DNA from: an uncultured Tolumonas sp.
GTDB lineage: Bacteria > Pseudomonadota > Gammaproteobacteria > Enterobacterales > Aeromonadaceae
Length of the DNA stretch: 64,000 nucleotides
Reading direction: 5' to 3'
Assembly: GCF_963678185.1 (NCBI RefSeq)
Contig: NZ_OY782757.1
Span: 1,127,001-1,191,000, forward strand
Both the position numbers and the translations under genes were made by a program. Positions 18,190 to 28,224 of this stretch are shown piece by piece; position 1 is the first letter of the stretch; each line of letters begins with the position of its first letter. Below the pieces are notes generated by a model. That model saw nothing but the letters and a program-made list of their open reading frames with translations. It ran no database searches and was not told the DNA's origin.

Positions 18190-19563
18190 TTAGTCAGGAA
18201 CGTCAATACCGACATCACGCATGCGTGCCAGTTTATAACGTAGTGTTCGAGGGCTGATCCCTAAACGTTCAGCAACCGCTTTACGGCTACCATCACAAGA
18301 GATCAATGTATCCAGAATGATTTGATGTTCCTGCTGACGCAGTTCATTACCCAATTTTTCGATGCCTGGGACTCGTTCATTGAATACGTCATCGGTTTCA
18401 TCATCCCAAGATGATTCATCCTCTGTAGAGTACACAGCATCTGTATCAAATAAGATCTCATCTGCAGTGATCTTCTGATCTTTAGCTAAGATCAATGCCC
18501 GTTGCATGACGTTTTCCAGCTCCCGTACATTTCCCGGCCAGTTATACGCCAGTAATTTCTGACAGGCAGAGGTGATGAGTTCAGGTAATGCTGAACGTTG
18601 CTCCAATGCATGGCGACGCAATAAATGCTCAGCGAGTGGCAGTATATCGCCAGTGCGTGCACGTAAAGGCAACCAACGCAGCGGGAACACATTCAACCGG
18701 TAAAACAGATCTTCACGAAACAGATGATTACTGACGGCTTTACGCAAATCACGATTGGTTGTGGCGATCACTCTGACATCCAGACTGATCGTTTTCCGGC
18801 TGCCTAAGCGTTCAACCTCCCGCTCTTGCAGTACACGCAATAATTTGGCCTGCAGGGCTGGATCCATTTCCGTAATTTCATCCAGCAATAGAGTGCCACC
18901 CTGCGCTTGTTCAAATTTACCCGGGCACCCTTGTACCGCACCGGTAAAGGCGCCTTTTTCATAACCAAATAACGTCGCTTCCAGCATATTTTCCGGAATT
19001 GCGGCGCAGTTAATGGCAATAAAGGGCTGTTCAGAACGGGATGATTGATCGTGAATATAACGGGCTAAAACTTCTTTACCCGTACCGCTTGGCCCACTGA
19101 TCATCACCGACGCATCAGAACGTGCGACTTTAGCCGCCAACTGTAATAACTCAGCTGTTTTTGGATCGCCATATACCGGCGTCCGGCGTTCTACCAATTG
19201 CGCAGGCACATAACGGCTTACCTGATTTAGTAAAACTTCAGGCGCGAACGGTTTAACCAGATAATCAACCGCACCATCGCGCATAGCACGGACAGCACCC
19301 TCGATGTTGCCAAATGCCGTCATCAGCAACATAGGAATTTGCGCATACAGATGCTGAACATTTTGCAGCAAGCTTAGCCCGTCCATACCCGGCATTTGCA
19401 CATCAGAAATAATCATGTCTACTTTCTGGCGCTGCAAAACAACCAACGCCGCCTCACCACAATCTGCGGTTAAGCAGTGATAACCGGATAGCTGCAAAGT
19501 ATCGACAATCGCTTCTTGTAACCCTGGATCATCTTCGACCACTAATAACGTTCGCTGGCTCAT
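18190..19563 (-). CDS. flrC: Sigma-54 response regulator FlrC (FleR family)
   Basis: FlrC activates class III flagellar genes when phosphorylated by FlrB. The 457-residue protein has a receiver domain with acidic pocket EDD at 10-12, phospho-acceptor Asp54 (MIISDVQMPG) and Lys104 (YLVKPF). The AAA+ domain has Walker A GPSGTGKE at about 157-164 and GAFTGA at about 204-209. A Fis-type HTH near the C-terminus (GSRKAVAERLGISPRTLRYK) completes it. All catalytic motifs are intact. Its start overlaps the flrB stop by four bases. Confidence 0.95.
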   Translation of the reverse strand: MSQRTLLVVEDDPGLQEAIVDTLQLSGYHCLTADCGEAALVVLQRQKVDMIISDVQMPGMDGLSLLQNVQHLYAQIPMLLMTAFGNIEGAVRAMRDGAVDYLVKPFAPEVLLNQVSRYVPAQLVERRTPVYGDPKTAELLQLAAKVARSDASVMISGPSGTGKEVLARYIHDQSSRSEQPFIAINCAAIPENMLEATLFGYEKGAFTGAVQGCPGKFEQAQGGTLLLDEITEMDPALQAKLLRVLQEREVERLGSRKTISLDVRVIATTNRDLRKAVSNHLFREDLFYRLNVFPLRWLPLRARTGDILPLAEHLLRRHALEQRSALPELITSACQKLLAYNWPGNVRELENVMQRALILAKDQKITADEILFDTDAVYSTEDESSWDDETDDVFNERVPGIEKLGNELRQQEHQIILDTLISCDGSRKAVAERLGISPRTLRYKLARMRDVGIDVPD

Positions 19564-20606
19564 GCGGCACCTTCCCGTATTTGTTGTAGTTGCACATGAT
19601 GATAAGGCAAACGAATACTAAAACAGCTTCCTTCACCCAATAGTGAAGAGGCTTGAATTGTACCCTGATGAGCTTGCACGACGGCTTGCACTACCGCTAA
19701 ACCAAGGCCAGTCCCACGACTACGAGTTGTGTAAAATGGTTCAAAGATGCGGGATAACTGTTCACGGGAAATCCCTTTGCCATTATCCACCAACCGGATC
19801 ATGACTTGTTCTGCTTCGGGTTCAACCGTTAGCAGTAACTGTTTCCCCCCAGCTTGAATGCCATTTTCAAGCAGGTTCATTAAAGCACTGGTTAAGGCTT
19901 CGCTATTTGCTAACAAATTGATGTCTTGTTCCGGCACATTAACGGTGAACACAGCATCATGTGTTGTCGTCAAAGTTTCAGCGCGTTGCTGTAACTGTTG
20001 CAACAGATCGCGCAATACGACCGGTTCCACTTTCTGCTGATCGCCATTACGGGCAAATAACAAAACATCACTCACCTGACGTTCGAGTTCTTTCAGGCGC
20101 ATCATTAATTTTTGCTGGAATTGCAGACGAGATTCAGGTGTCAGCGTACGATTTGCTAAATTAGCGCCGTATAACATAGCAGCAGAGAGCGGCGTTCTAA
20201 TTTGATGGGCCAGAGATGCAGCCATTTTGCCCAACGCAGACAAGCGCTGCATATGACTGACTTGCTCTTGTAAACGACGGGTTTCTGTCAGATCAGTAAT
20301 TTGCACCATCTGGCCAGGCTGATGTTGTAACGGTAAGGTTGAAACCTGAACCCGACGCCCATCACGCAGTGATACTTCATGACCATCATCATCACGCAGA
20401 CAGAAAGCGCGCTGGATGACTGACAACCATGCTTCACCTAATAAGCCGCCACCCAGCAGAGCTTTTGCGGCGGGGTTAGCCCGAAAAATCTTTCCTGCAC
20501 GATCGACCAATATTAAGCCGGAAGGAATATGATCAAAAATTTCCGCCAACAACATAGTTTCATCTGTCGATTTGTTGTGGCTATTCAATTCAGTTATCTG
20601 GCTCAT
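19560..20606 (-). CDS. flrB: Cytoplasmic sensor histidine kinase FlrB (FleS family)
   Basis: FlrB phosphorylates FlrC to activate middle flagellar genes. The 348-residue protein has a PAS domain at about residues 20-105 and a HisKA domain with the H-box LAHQIRTPLSAAM (His at about 134). The HATPase domain has the N-box (ALMNLLENGIQAG), G1 (VDNGKGIS), F (EPFYTTR) and G2 (GTGLGLAVV). There are no membrane segments, so it is a soluble kinase like other FlrB/FleS proteins. A sigma-54 element precedes it, separating its transcription from mcp and flrA. Confidence 0.95.
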   Translation of the reverse strand: MSQITELNSHNKSTDETMLLAEIFDHIPSGLILVDRAGKIFRANPAAKALLGGGLLGEAWLSVIQRAFCLRDDDGHEVSLRDGRRVQVSTLPLQHQPGQMVQITDLTETRRLQEQVSHMQRLSALGKMAASLAHQIRTPLSAAMLYGANLANRTLTPESRLQFQQKLMMRLKELERQVSDVLLFARNGDQQKVEPVVLRDLLQQLQQRAETLTTTHDAVFTVNVPEQDINLLANSEALTSALMNLLENGIQAGGKQLLLTVEPEAEQVMIRLVDNGKGISREQLSRIFEPFYTTRSRGTGLGLAVVQAVVQAHQGTIQASSLLGEGSCFSIRLPYHHVQLQQIREGAA

Positions 20607-20649
20607 CCGTCATTTTCCCGTCGCAACATAGTGTGCATAACCAGATAAA

Positions 20650-20665
20650 ACAAAAAACGTGCCAA
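20650..20665 (-). promoter_or_regulatory. Candidate sigma-54 promoter for flrBC
   Basis: The minus strand reads TTGGCACGTTTTTTGT. The -24 half (TTGGCACG) is a full consensus match; the -12 element is TTGT rather than TTGC, still at the correct ten-base spacing from GG. It lies about 45 bases before flrB and immediately after the mcp terminator, which fits FlrA-dependent class II control of flrBC. Confidence 0.68.
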
Positions 20666-20667
20666 CT

Positions 20668-20692
20668 AAAAAGGCAGCCGAAGCTGCCTTTC
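20668..20692 (-). terminator. Intrinsic terminator of the chemotaxis receptor gene
   Basis: A 9-bp stem (AAAGGCAGC and its complement) with a TTCG loop on the minus strand, ending in five T residues, lies 17 bases after the mcp stop codon. It separates mcp from the flrBC promoter. Confidence 0.85.
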
Positions 20693-20708
20693 ATATTAAT
20701 CAGGGAAA

Positions 20709-22319
20709 TTACAATCTATAAGCCATGACGACTTTTTTCATGTCATCTGAGATTTTGGATAAATCATTCGCTAAATCAGCCGTCTCATTAGCAGCCTGCG
20801 TGTTTTCATCCACCATTTGAGCAACATTTTCTACCTGCTGAGCAATCGAATTGGTCGCAGCACCCTGTTCACGAATAGCATGCGAAATATCAGCCACCAG
20901 AGAGACACTTTCAGTAGCGACTCGGCAAATCTCTTCCATCGTTTCATTGGCCTGGCCGGCACCTTCAACGCCTTGCTCAACTTTAACAATCGCTTCCTGC
21001 ATACGTTTCACTGCTGAAGCAGAAACATTCTGAATCGCGGTAATAATGTCGCCGATCTCTTTTGTAGATGTTGCAGTTCTGGCTGCGAGACTACGTACTT
21101 CATCAGCAACTACAGCAAAACCTCGGCCTTGCTCACCTGCACGTGCGGCTTCAATCGCCGCGTTCAACGCCAGTAAGTTGGTTTGTTCAGCAACAGCACG
21201 GATGATATTAATAACCGATTCAATTTCCCGGCCTTTCGCTTCCAACTGTTGAATATCTTGTGCAGCGTTATCAACCGCACCGGCAATGGCATGGATATTA
21301 TCAACGGTGTGTGCAATTACATCCTGACCCGCTTCTGCTTTGCGACCCACTTCATTGGATTGTTCACTGGTGGTATTTGCTTGATCGGCGACATGATTGA
21401 TACTCACCGTCATTTCTTCAACAGACGCTGCCATATGAGACGTTGATGCGTTCTGAGAGCTTGAACCTTCAGAGACCCGATGCGCTGACGATTGCAGGCG
21501 ATCAGCACTTACTGCAACTTGTTCAACTCCTTGCAATAATTCACGCAAGTTATTTTGCATGCGCCCAATCAGCTGATTGAATGCCCGCAACATCAGACTG
21601 ATCTCATCGCTGCCGCTCACCTCAGCGCGCAAGGTGAAATCCAGACTATTTTCGATACGGGAAATAGTTGTTTGTGCGACTTTAAGGCCGGTACTGATCT
21701 GACGGTAAATAAACCAACCAATTAACGCCAGAAAACCCGTTACAGCAATGGTGGACATCATGAGAAGCCATTTTGCATTCTCGTAACCTGTCTGATTTTC
21801 TTTATCGCTATCGCGAGCCAATTTTTCGTTATATTTAACATCTTCAGCCAAAGATGTTGACACTTGTTCCGCCAGACCAGCTAAAACAGCAAGCTCTCGT
21901 TTAGCATCTTCTGCCTGATGTTGACGAGAAAAATTTAAAACTATGTCAGATTGTTTTTCATAACTCTCTGCTGCTTCTTTAGCCTTCATATACAAGGCGC
22001 GGTCCTGATCATCAGAGATCAACTTCTCATATTCAGCCAGATTCTCTCTGACCAGTTTTTGCTTATCGCGATACTGAGTTTCTAGTACTTGCATTTTTGC
22101 AGGATCAGTTTCAAGAACATGAGCCCGGATCATGATTCTTGCTTCCAGAAATTGGATATTCGCGGCATTTAACGCATTAAAACTAGGCAATGTATTATCC
22201 ATTACATTGCGCATGTCTTTATTGATGTCGGAAAGACGAGAGAAACCAATTACACTAATCAACACACTGCCAATAAAACCCACCACGATTAACAAAATGA
22301 GCTTGTGTACTATTTTCAT
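20709..22319 (-). CDS. Methyl-accepting chemotaxis protein
   Basis: This is a membrane chemoreceptor of 536 residues. A first membrane helix occupies about residues 7-26 ([20 protein letters not shown]). A four-helix-bundle-type periplasmic domain follows (about 30-185; charged, helical, no Cache signature). Next are a second membrane helix near 186-206, a HAMP domain, and a long cytoplasmic coiled coil with the conserved hairpin tip ([20 protein letters not shown] followed by [15 protein letters not shown]). There is no C-terminal CheR-binding pentapeptide. The ligand cannot be predicted. Its position between flrA and flrB is unusual. Confidence 0.93.
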   Translation of the reverse strand: MKIVHKLILLIVVGFIGSVLISVIGFSRLSDINKDMRNVMDNTLPSFNALNAANIQFLEARIMIRAHVLETDPAKMQVLETQYRDKQKLVRENLAEYEKLISDDQDRALYMKAKEAAESYEKQSDIVLNFSRQHQAEDAKRELAVLAGLAEQVSTSLAEDVKYNEKLARDSDKENQTGYENAKWLLMMSTIAVTGFLALIGWFIYRQISTGLKVAQTTISRIENSLDFTLRAEVSGSDEISLMLRAFNQLIGRMQNNLRELLQGVEQVAVSADRLQSSAHRVSEGSSSQNASTSHMAASVEEMTVSINHVADQANTTSEQSNEVGRKAEAGQDVIAHTVDNIHAIAGAVDNAAQDIQQLEAKGREIESVINIIRAVAEQTNLLALNAAIEAARAGEQGRGFAVVADEVRSLAARTATSTKEIGDIITAIQNVSASAVKRMQEAIVKVEQGVEGAGQANETMEEICRVATESVSLVADISHAIREQGAATNSIAQQVENVAQMVDENTQAANETADLANDLSKISDDMKKVVMAYRL

Positions 22320-22397
22320 TATTCCCTCGCCGCATCAGCACAATTGATTTTTATCTTGATCAGTGTAGTGTCCAGATAGAAACTTGCTGTTTTTCGA

Positions 22398-23840
22398 CTA
22401 CATATCTTTGGCCGTCATTCCATATTTTTTCATTTTTTCGACCAATGTCGTGCGGCGCATACCCAATAACTCTGACGCACGGGCTACCACACCATCCTGC
22501 ATTTCCAATGCCTGACGAATTAAATCCATTTCCAGCTCAGCGATCATCTCTTTCAGATTGACCCCTTCTTCTGGTAACACTGAAGCAAACGGTTCCGCAG
22601 CGACAGATGGCGATTCTTCCGGCGTTTCCATAAACACAGATGATAAAGCTTCACGCTCAGCCCATTCGGACGCGGCTTCATCTAATGGCATGTCTTCGCT
22701 CCAGTCGCCATAACGATATTTCGCGGGCAGATCCTGAATATCCACGATCCGGTTTGGGAACAGAATTAATAAACGTTCCACCAGATTAGATAATTCACGC
22801 ACATTACCCGGCCAATTATGTTGCATCAGTGATTCCATCGCACGCTGGGTGAAGCGCACAAAAGCATGATGTTGGGCTTGATGACGATTGACCATTTCCT
22901 GCAACAGCAATGGGATATCGTCCAGTCGCTCACGCAGTGATGGGGTCTCAATAGGAAATACATTTAGGCGGTAATATAAATCTTCACGGAAACGATTTTC
23001 ACTGATCATGGTTTCCAGATTGCGGTGGGTGGCCGCAATGATTCGTACATCGGCCTGGATTGGTTTTGTGCCACCGACTCGCTCATAGAGGCGTTCTTGT
23101 AAAACACGCAGCAGCTTAACTTGCATTGCCATCGGCATATCGCCGATTTCATCCAAGAATAACGTGCCGCCTTCAGCCAATTCAAAGCGACCACGGCGAG
23201 AGGAAATTGCGCCAGTAAATGCGCCCTTTTCATGACCAAACAGTTCACTTTCCAGCAATTCACCGGGAATCGCGCCGCAGTTTACCGGCACAAACGGCCC
23301 TTTTGCGCGGCCAGACATTTCATGAATTGCGCGGGCAACCACCTCTTTACCAGTGCCTGATTCACCAAGAATCAGCACATTGGCATCTTTACTGGCCACT
23401 TGTTCAATCAATTTGCGCACACTTTGAATGGCACTGCCTTTCCCCACCAGCAGTTTCAGTAATGCCGGCATTTGGCGACTGGTTTGTAATGTAGGGTGCA
23501 GAGAGCGAAACGCCTGACAGAAATGCAGCATCTGCGTCAGAGATTCATAAGAAAAAGGCTGCGACAAAAAACCGATAATATTGCTATTACTCAGCTCTGA
23601 TTGTTCTGCACTGATAAAAGGAACCGATGAATAACGGGTAGCTAATTCCGGTAAGGTAGTGGTTTTCAGATCACCCACTACCACTGCGGAGATATTTTCC
23701 ACCGCAGAAAGATAAGCCAGACAATCTTCTTCCCCACCGCTCTGCCACTGAATGCCCATAAATGACAACACCGTCTCTAATTGCTGACGGCGTTCATCAT
23801 TGGCATCAACCAGAAGCAGATTATCCATTTGCTCCATCAT
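22398..23840 (-). CDS. flrA: Flagellar master regulator FlrA (FleQ family)
   Basis: FlrA is the sigma-54-dependent activator at the top of the polar flagellar hierarchy. The start at 23840 ([15 protein letters not shown], about 480 residues) is preferred: it has GGGGA upstream and leaves the promoter region free, while an in-frame upstream ATG at 23888 would place the promoter inside the gene. The degenerate receiver-like N-terminal domain has DAND where true receivers have an acidic pair. The AAA+ domain has LGESGTGKE and GAFTGA, and a Fis-type HTH lies at the C-terminus ([20 protein letters not shown]). Confidence 0.94.
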   Translation of the reverse strand: MMEQMDNLLLVDANDERRQQLETVLSFMGIQWQSGGEEDCLAYLSAVENISAVVVGDLKTTTLPELATRYSSVPFISAEQSELSNSNIIGFLSQPFSYESLTQMLHFCQAFRSLHPTLQTSRQMPALLKLLVGKGSAIQSVRKLIEQVASKDANVLILGESGTGKEVVARAIHEMSGRAKGPFVPVNCGAIPGELLESELFGHEKGAFTGAISSRRGRFELAEGGTLFLDEIGDMPMAMQVKLLRVLQERLYERVGGTKPIQADVRIIAATHRNLETMISENRFREDLYYRLNVFPIETPSLRERLDDIPLLLQEMVNRHQAQHHAFVRFTQRAMESLMQHNWPGNVRELSNLVERLLILFPNRIVDIQDLPAKYRYGDWSEDMPLDEAASEWAEREALSSVFMETPEESPSVAAEPFASVLPEEGVNLKEMIAELEMDLIRQALEMQDGVVARASELLGMRRTTLVEKMKKYGMTAKDM

Positions 23841-23853
23841 CACATCCCCAATC

Positions 23854-23880
23854 ACCTGATATGTATAAATTATATCAGGT
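23854..23880. promoter_or_regulatory. flrA promoter: extended -10 inside a perfect inverted repeat
   Basis: On the minus strand TGATATAAT (TATAAT at 23874-23869 with an upstream TG) forms an extended -10. It sits within a perfect 9-bp inverted repeat, ACCTGATAT with its complement, separated by nine bases. A protein bound to the repeat would cover the promoter, so this is a candidate operator. The -35 region is weak. The flrA ATG is about 30 bases downstream. Confidence 0.6.
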
Positions 23881-23954
23881 GTCATCACAGGATGTGTGCA
23901 ATAAAGTCAAATTACTGACGACATGTCAAAATTTTAACCAATTATTGGTTGAGC

Positions 23955-24386
23955 TTAACGCGTGCGTGGGCAAATCTCATCGTCAGTGAAGAAAAATGCA
24001 ATTTCGCGGGCTGCTGATTCGGCAGAATCAGAACCATGCACCGCGTTTTGCGTTACTGAGATCGCATGATCTGCACGGATAGTACCTGCCTGCGCTTTTT
24101 CTGGATCAGTAGCACCGAGCAATTCACGGTGACGACGAATTGCATCTTGCCCTTCCAAAACCTGAACCACAATTGGGCCGGAAGTCATGAATTTCAGCAG
24201 ATTATCGTAGAAAGGTTTACCTTTGTGTTCCGCGTAAAAACCAGCGGCTTGTTCTTGAGACAAATGCAGCATTTTTGCTGCGATGATATGCAAGCCTGCG
24301 CACTCAAAACGGTGATATACCTCACCGATAATATTCTTAGCCACGGCATCAGGCTTAATAATGGAGAAAGTGCGTTCAATTGTCAT
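23955..24386 (-). CDS. ndk: Nucleoside diphosphate kinase
   Basis: Ndk transfers the gamma-phosphate from ATP to other NDPs through a phospho-histidine. The 143-residue protein starting [18 protein letters not shown] has the active-site segment NAVHGSDS with His117 and the family length. The ATG at 24386 has AAGGA seven bases upstream; an upstream in-frame start adding MMIQGHS is not needed. It lies alone between pepB and flrA. Confidence 0.97.
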   Translation of the reverse strand: MTIERTFSIIKPDAVAKNIIGEVYHRFECAGLHIIAAKMLHLSQEQAAGFYAEHKGKPFYDNLLKFMTSGPIVVQVLEGQDAIRRHRELLGATDPEKAQAGTIRADHAISVTQNAVHGSDSAESAAREIAFFFTDDEICPRTR

Positions 24387-24570
24387 GCTATGTCCTTGTA
24401 TCATCATACATATTTGTATCCTTCATACACGTTATGACGAAACAGGATGTTCTGCAATTGAAAATATAGTGTTAATGATAAGTTGATCTAATTTTGAAAC
24501 ATTGGTGTAGCAATAACGGAGTCGAGACAGGCATCGAGAGGGAATGCAGAGCAAAATATAGAGAGGTGTG

Positions 24571-24600
24571 TTGTGCCGCAGAGCAGCTACTACGGCACAA
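24571..24600. other. Hairpin between pepB and ndk
   Basis: An 8-bp inverted repeat (TTGTGCCG and its complement, 14-base loop) lies just downstream of the pepB stop. There is no T-run after it on the minus strand. It may mark the 3' end of pepB; the rest of the 24408-24606 gap shows no further recognisable element. Confidence 0.4.
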
Positions 24601-24606
24601 ACAATA

Positions 24607-25902
24607 TTATTTTAGGGAACGTAACCAGCGAGCAATGGTTCTGATACCATGACCTTTGCCACCCGGCGCCCACAGATCATTTGCATTTTTCTGGAAAGAA
24701 GCAGACAAATCCATGTGTACCCAGCCTTTAATATCTTCCCGCACGAATTTGGACAAAAATGCCGCCGCAGTAGTCGCACCTGCGGTTCCTTCGGAAGAAG
24801 AAACGTTACCCAAATCAGCATAAGAGGATGTCAGCTGCGCAACATGCCATGGTTCTAACGGCAACGCCCACGCTTTTTCATTTTCCGCTTTGGCACAAGC
24901 CACTACATCGACCAGCTGTTCATCTTGCAGACTAAACACCGCATGATAATCACGGCCAAGGGCCACTTTCGCAGCACCAGTTAATGTCGCCGCATCCAGA
25001 ATATATGGCGCACCTGTCGCACTTGCATCCAGCAAACCATCGGCTAACACTAAACGACCTTCTGCATCGGTATTTAATACTTCAACACTGACACCATTAC
25101 GATACGTCAAAATATCGCCGAGCTTGAAAGCATATCCGCTGACCAGATTTTCAGCGCAACAAAGCATCAGTTGTACGCGATGATTGAGCCCCTGACGGAT
25201 CGCCAGTGCCAACGCCCCCGCCAGCATGGCGGCACCGCCCATATCTGATTTCATCGGTAACATCATGTCCGACTCTTTCAGGCTGTAGCCACCAGAATCA
25301 AATGTAATGCCTTTACCAACCAGACAAGCCATGATCGGCGCATCCAGATCACCGGTTGGGTTGTAATCTAATTTCAGGAAAGCCGGTTCATGCACACTGC
25401 CTCGGCCCACGTTGTAGAGTCCGGTATAACCTAACTCATTCAACGCTTCTCCTTGCAGGATGTGATAATTCACTCGTTCAGGGGCTTGTTTCGCCACAAA
25501 TTTGGCCGCTTCGGCTGCCAACACGGTCGGATAAACATCATCCGGCGTCGCATTGGTGATTTGACGCGTCCAGCGAGCCGTTTCCAGCAATGCATCCAGC
25601 TGCGATTGCTCTTGTTCGCTCATATCACCCAGATCAAGCTGCTGGCCGCCACGCGGGTTATAAAAACCCTGACAAAAAGCAAAGCGACGTTCCAGATCCC
25701 ACTCTTCGCCCGTTAAAGCCAGTTGTTTAATGCCCTGACTATCTAAACGACGACCCGCACGTTGAATGAGACGTAACCAATCTGCTTGTGCACCAGAGAG
25801 ATGAATAAAGGCACAACCTTGATTAAAACTTAATAAGGCGTTTTCACCCCAGCAGGCATCAGCAGGAGCTTCAACCAGAATAACAGCCATGGATGCAGTC
25901 AT
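24607..25902 (-). CDS. pepB: Peptidase B, M17 leucyl aminopeptidase family
   Basis: PepB is a cytosolic metallo-aminopeptidase. The 431-residue protein has the M17 signature VLNTDAEGRLVLADGL, the metal/active-site segments GKGITFDSGGYSLK and DMGGAAMLAGA, and a C-terminal WAPGGKGHGIRT. The start MTASMAVIL has GGAAAGA upstream. As in enterobacteria it follows the isc operon; here it comes directly after fdx, because iscX is absent. Confidence 0.94.
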   Translation of the reverse strand: MTASMAVILVEAPADACWGENALLSFNQGCAFIHLSGAQADWLRLIQRAGRRLDSQGIKQLALTGEEWDLERRFAFCQGFYNPRGGQQLDLGDMSEQEQSQLDALLETARWTRQITNATPDDVYPTVLAAEAAKFVAKQAPERVNYHILQGEALNELGYTGLYNVGRGSVHEPAFLKLDYNPTGDLDAPIMACLVGKGITFDSGGYSLKESDMMLPMKSDMGGAAMLAGALALAIRQGLNHRVQLMLCCAENLVSGYAFKLGDILTYRNGVSVEVLNTDAEGRLVLADGLLDASATGAPYILDAATLTGAAKVALGRDYHAVFSLQDEQLVDVVACAKAENEKAWALPLEPWHVAQLTSSYADLGNVSSSEGTAGATTAAAFLSKFVREDIKGWVHMDLSASFQKNANDLWAPGGKGHGIRTIARWLRSLK

Positions 25903-25929
25903 GATTCTTTCCCGAAATCCTGAAAATAG

Positions 25930-25977
25930 AAATGGAGCAACAGGTTACCACTTCAAGTGGCTCTGATGCTCCATTTT
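25930..25977 (-). terminator. Branched hairpin between fdx and pepB
   Basis: A 9-10 bp outer stem (AAATGGAGC and its complement) encloses a smaller stem (CCACT/AGTGG). Several T residues follow on the minus strand (TTTCTATTTTC). It probably terminates or attenuates the isc message before pepB. Confidence 0.5.
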
Positions 25978-25989
25978 CATGTACAAATA

Positions 25990-26328
25990 TTAGTGTTGTT
26001 CAGACGCTAGATTGATTGTGTATTTTGGAATTTCTACCGTCAAATCTTCGTCAGCTACCCGAGCTTGGCAACCTAAGCGTGAATCGGGCTCCAGACCCCA
26101 AGCTTTATCCAGCATGTCATCTTCCAACTCATCGCTTGGCTCCAGCGAGTCAAAACCTTCACGCACGATACAGTGACAGGTGGTGCAAGCGCAGGATTTT
26201 TCACACGCATGTTCAATGTTGATCCCATTGGCTAATGCAACATCCAGAATAGTTTCGCCTTCTGCAGCATCAACCACCATGCCATCTGGACACAGTTTTT
26301 CATGGGGTAAAAATACGATTTTCGGCAT
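25990..26328 (-). CDS. fdx: [2Fe-2S] ferredoxin of the ISC system
   Basis: This adrenodoxin-type ferredoxin supplies electrons for Fe-S cluster assembly on IscU. The 112-residue protein has cluster ligands Cys42, Cys48, Cys51 (ACEKSCACTTC) and Cys87 (RLGC), the same positions as E. coli Fdx. It overlaps hscA by one base at the end of the iscRSUA-hscBA-fdx order. Confidence 0.97.
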   Translation of the reverse strand: MPKIVFLPHEKLCPDGMVVDAAEGETILDVALANGINIEHACEKSCACTTCHCIVREGFDSLEPSDELEDDMLDKAWGLEPDSRLGCQARVADEDLTVEIPKYTINLASEQH

Positions 26329-28178
26329 CAGTTCACCTCGTCAATCTTGTGTCCCTGCAATGCCTGACGGATTGAAGCATCCATACGTCGGGCAGCAAAT
26401 TCACTGGTTGTTTCATCCAGCGCAGTGATAGCGACTTTAATCGCATCCGGATCACTACCTTGCTGAACATTTACTAGATTTTGTACCGCCGCATCGATAG
26501 CGGCTAATTCGTCTGCTGAGAGCAGTGCATCACCATCTTTGCGCAGCGCCTGACGTAAGCTTTCCAGTACACGATCGGCTTCCACTTTTTGCTCCACCAG
26601 CATGCGCGCCTGAATGTCTTTTTCGGCGAACTCCATCGATTCACGCAGCATACGCAGCATGTCATCTTCCTGTAGACCATAGGAAGGCTTCACTTCGATG
26701 GCAGCCTGTACGCCGGTGCTTTTTTCCATCGCGCTCACAGACAGTAAACCGTCCGCATCGACTTGGAAGGTTACGCGAATATGCGCAGCACCTGCCGCTA
26801 ATGGCGGAATATCGCGTAAGGTAAAGCGAGCTAATGAACGGCAGTCACTCACCAGTTCGCGTTCACCTTGCAGCACATGGATCATCATGGCTGTTTGACC
26901 ATCTTTGAAAGTGGTGAAATCTTGTGCACGCGCAACGGGAATAGTCGTGTTGCGTGGAATGATCTTTTCAACCAAACCACCCATGGTCTCAAGACCGAGC
27001 GACAACGGGATCACATCCAACAGCAGCATTTCTGATTCTGGTTTGTTACCAACCAGAATGTCGGCCTGAATTGCTGCGCCAATCGCAACGACTTTATCTG
27101 GGTCAATGCTGGTTAACGGGGTACGGCCAAAGAAATCGCCTACCAGCTGACGCACTAAAGGCACACGGGTCGAACCACCGACCATGACGACCTCCAGCAC
27201 TTCGTCTGCCGTAATATCGGCATCTTTTAATGCACGACGGCACGACATCAAGGTGCGTTTTACCAGTGGTGTAATCAGTTCTTCAAACTGAGCACGATTA
27301 ATCTGCCCCGCCCAATGTGCAAATTGAACATCAACAGCATCGCTGCTACTCAGTCGTTGTTTCACATCACAGGCCAAATCAAGCAGCTGACGTTGCACTT
27401 GTGGCGTAAACGGTGCGGTTAAGTTGGCCTGCGCGGCAATCCAATCCGCCAGCAGATGATCAAAATCATCGCCACCCAGTGCAGAGTCACCACCCGTTGC
27501 CATCACTTCAAATACGCCCTGATGTAGGCGCAAAATTGAAATATCAAAGGTACCACCGCCCAAGTCATACACGGCAATCACACCTTCCTGACCAGAGTCG
27601 AGGCCATAAGCCACCGCAGCGGCAGTCGGTTCATTCAACAACCGCAGTACATGCATGCCAGCCAAACGCGCGGCATCTTTAGTGGCTTGACGTTGTGCAT
27701 CATTAAAATAGGCAGGAACCGTGATCACGACACCATCAAGCTCAGATTCCAGCGCTTGCGTGGCACGCAACTGTAATGCTTTCAATATTTCAGCCGAAAC
27801 CTGAACCGGATTGATGTCGCCCTGACAAGTGTGAATATGCACTAAGCCGTTATCGCCACCAGTAAATTGATATGGCAGGTTGGTCTGAGTGACATCAGCC
27901 AATGCTTTTCCCATCAGACGCTTAACAGACTGGATGGTATTCAGCGGATCTTTTGCGGCAGCCTCTTTCGCTTCAGTACCGACTTGTAAAGCATCCGGTA
28001 AATAGCGAACAACAGATGGCAGAATATCTCGTCCTGATGCATCGGCCAGTGTTTCTGCAACGCCACTGCGAACAACAGCGACTAAAGAGTTGGTGGTTCC
28101 CAGATCAATACCAACCGCCCATTTTTGCTGATGCGGGGCAGCACTCAATCCAGGTTCAGCAATGTGCAATAAAGCCAT
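26328..28178 (-). CDS. hscA: Fe-S assembly Hsp70 chaperone HscA
   Basis: HscA is the specialised Hsp70 that with HscB drives cluster release from IscU. The 616-residue sequence begins [18 protein letters not shown], as in enterobacterial HscA. It has the nucleotide-binding motifs [28 protein letters not shown] and [14 protein letters not shown], then a substrate-binding domain and lid. It starts 46 bases after hscB and overlaps fdx. Confidence 0.97.
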   Translation of the reverse strand: MALLHIAEPGLSAAPHQQKWAVGIDLGTTNSLVAVVRSGVAETLADASGRDILPSVVRYLPDALQVGTEAKEAAAKDPLNTIQSVKRLMGKALADVTQTNLPYQFTGGDNGLVHIHTCQGDINPVQVSAEILKALQLRATQALESELDGVVITVPAYFNDAQRQATKDAARLAGMHVLRLLNEPTAAAVAYGLDSGQEGVIAVYDLGGGTFDISILRLHQGVFEVMATGGDSALGGDDFDHLLADWIAAQANLTAPFTPQVQRQLLDLACDVKQRLSSSDAVDVQFAHWAGQINRAQFEELITPLVKRTLMSCRRALKDADITADEVLEVVMVGGSTRVPLVRQLVGDFFGRTPLTSIDPDKVVAIGAAIQADILVGNKPESEMLLLDVIPLSLGLETMGGLVEKIIPRNTTIPVARAQDFTTFKDGQTAMMIHVLQGERELVSDCRSLARFTLRDIPPLAAGAAHIRVTFQVDADGLLSVSAMEKSTGVQAAIEVKPSYGLQEDDMLRMLRESMEFAEKDIQARMLVEQKVEADRVLESLRQALRKDGDALLSADELAAIDAAVQNLVNVQQGSDPDAIKVAITALDETTSEFAARRMDASIRQALQGHKIDEVN

Positions 28179-28224
28179 AACGTATCTTTAGACCTCATAG
28201 GTATGCAACTGCATACCTTATCCG

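Noticed and set aside
22320..22397. FliA (sigma-28) promoter for the chemoreceptor gene
   Set aside because: GCAAGTTT and CACTGATC resemble the two boxes but the spacing is about three bases too long and the -10 match is poor.
23841..23888. Longer FlrA starting [11 protein letters not shown]
   Set aside because: It would include the inverted repeat and the promoter -10; the ATG at 23840 has GGGGA upstream and fits the family start.
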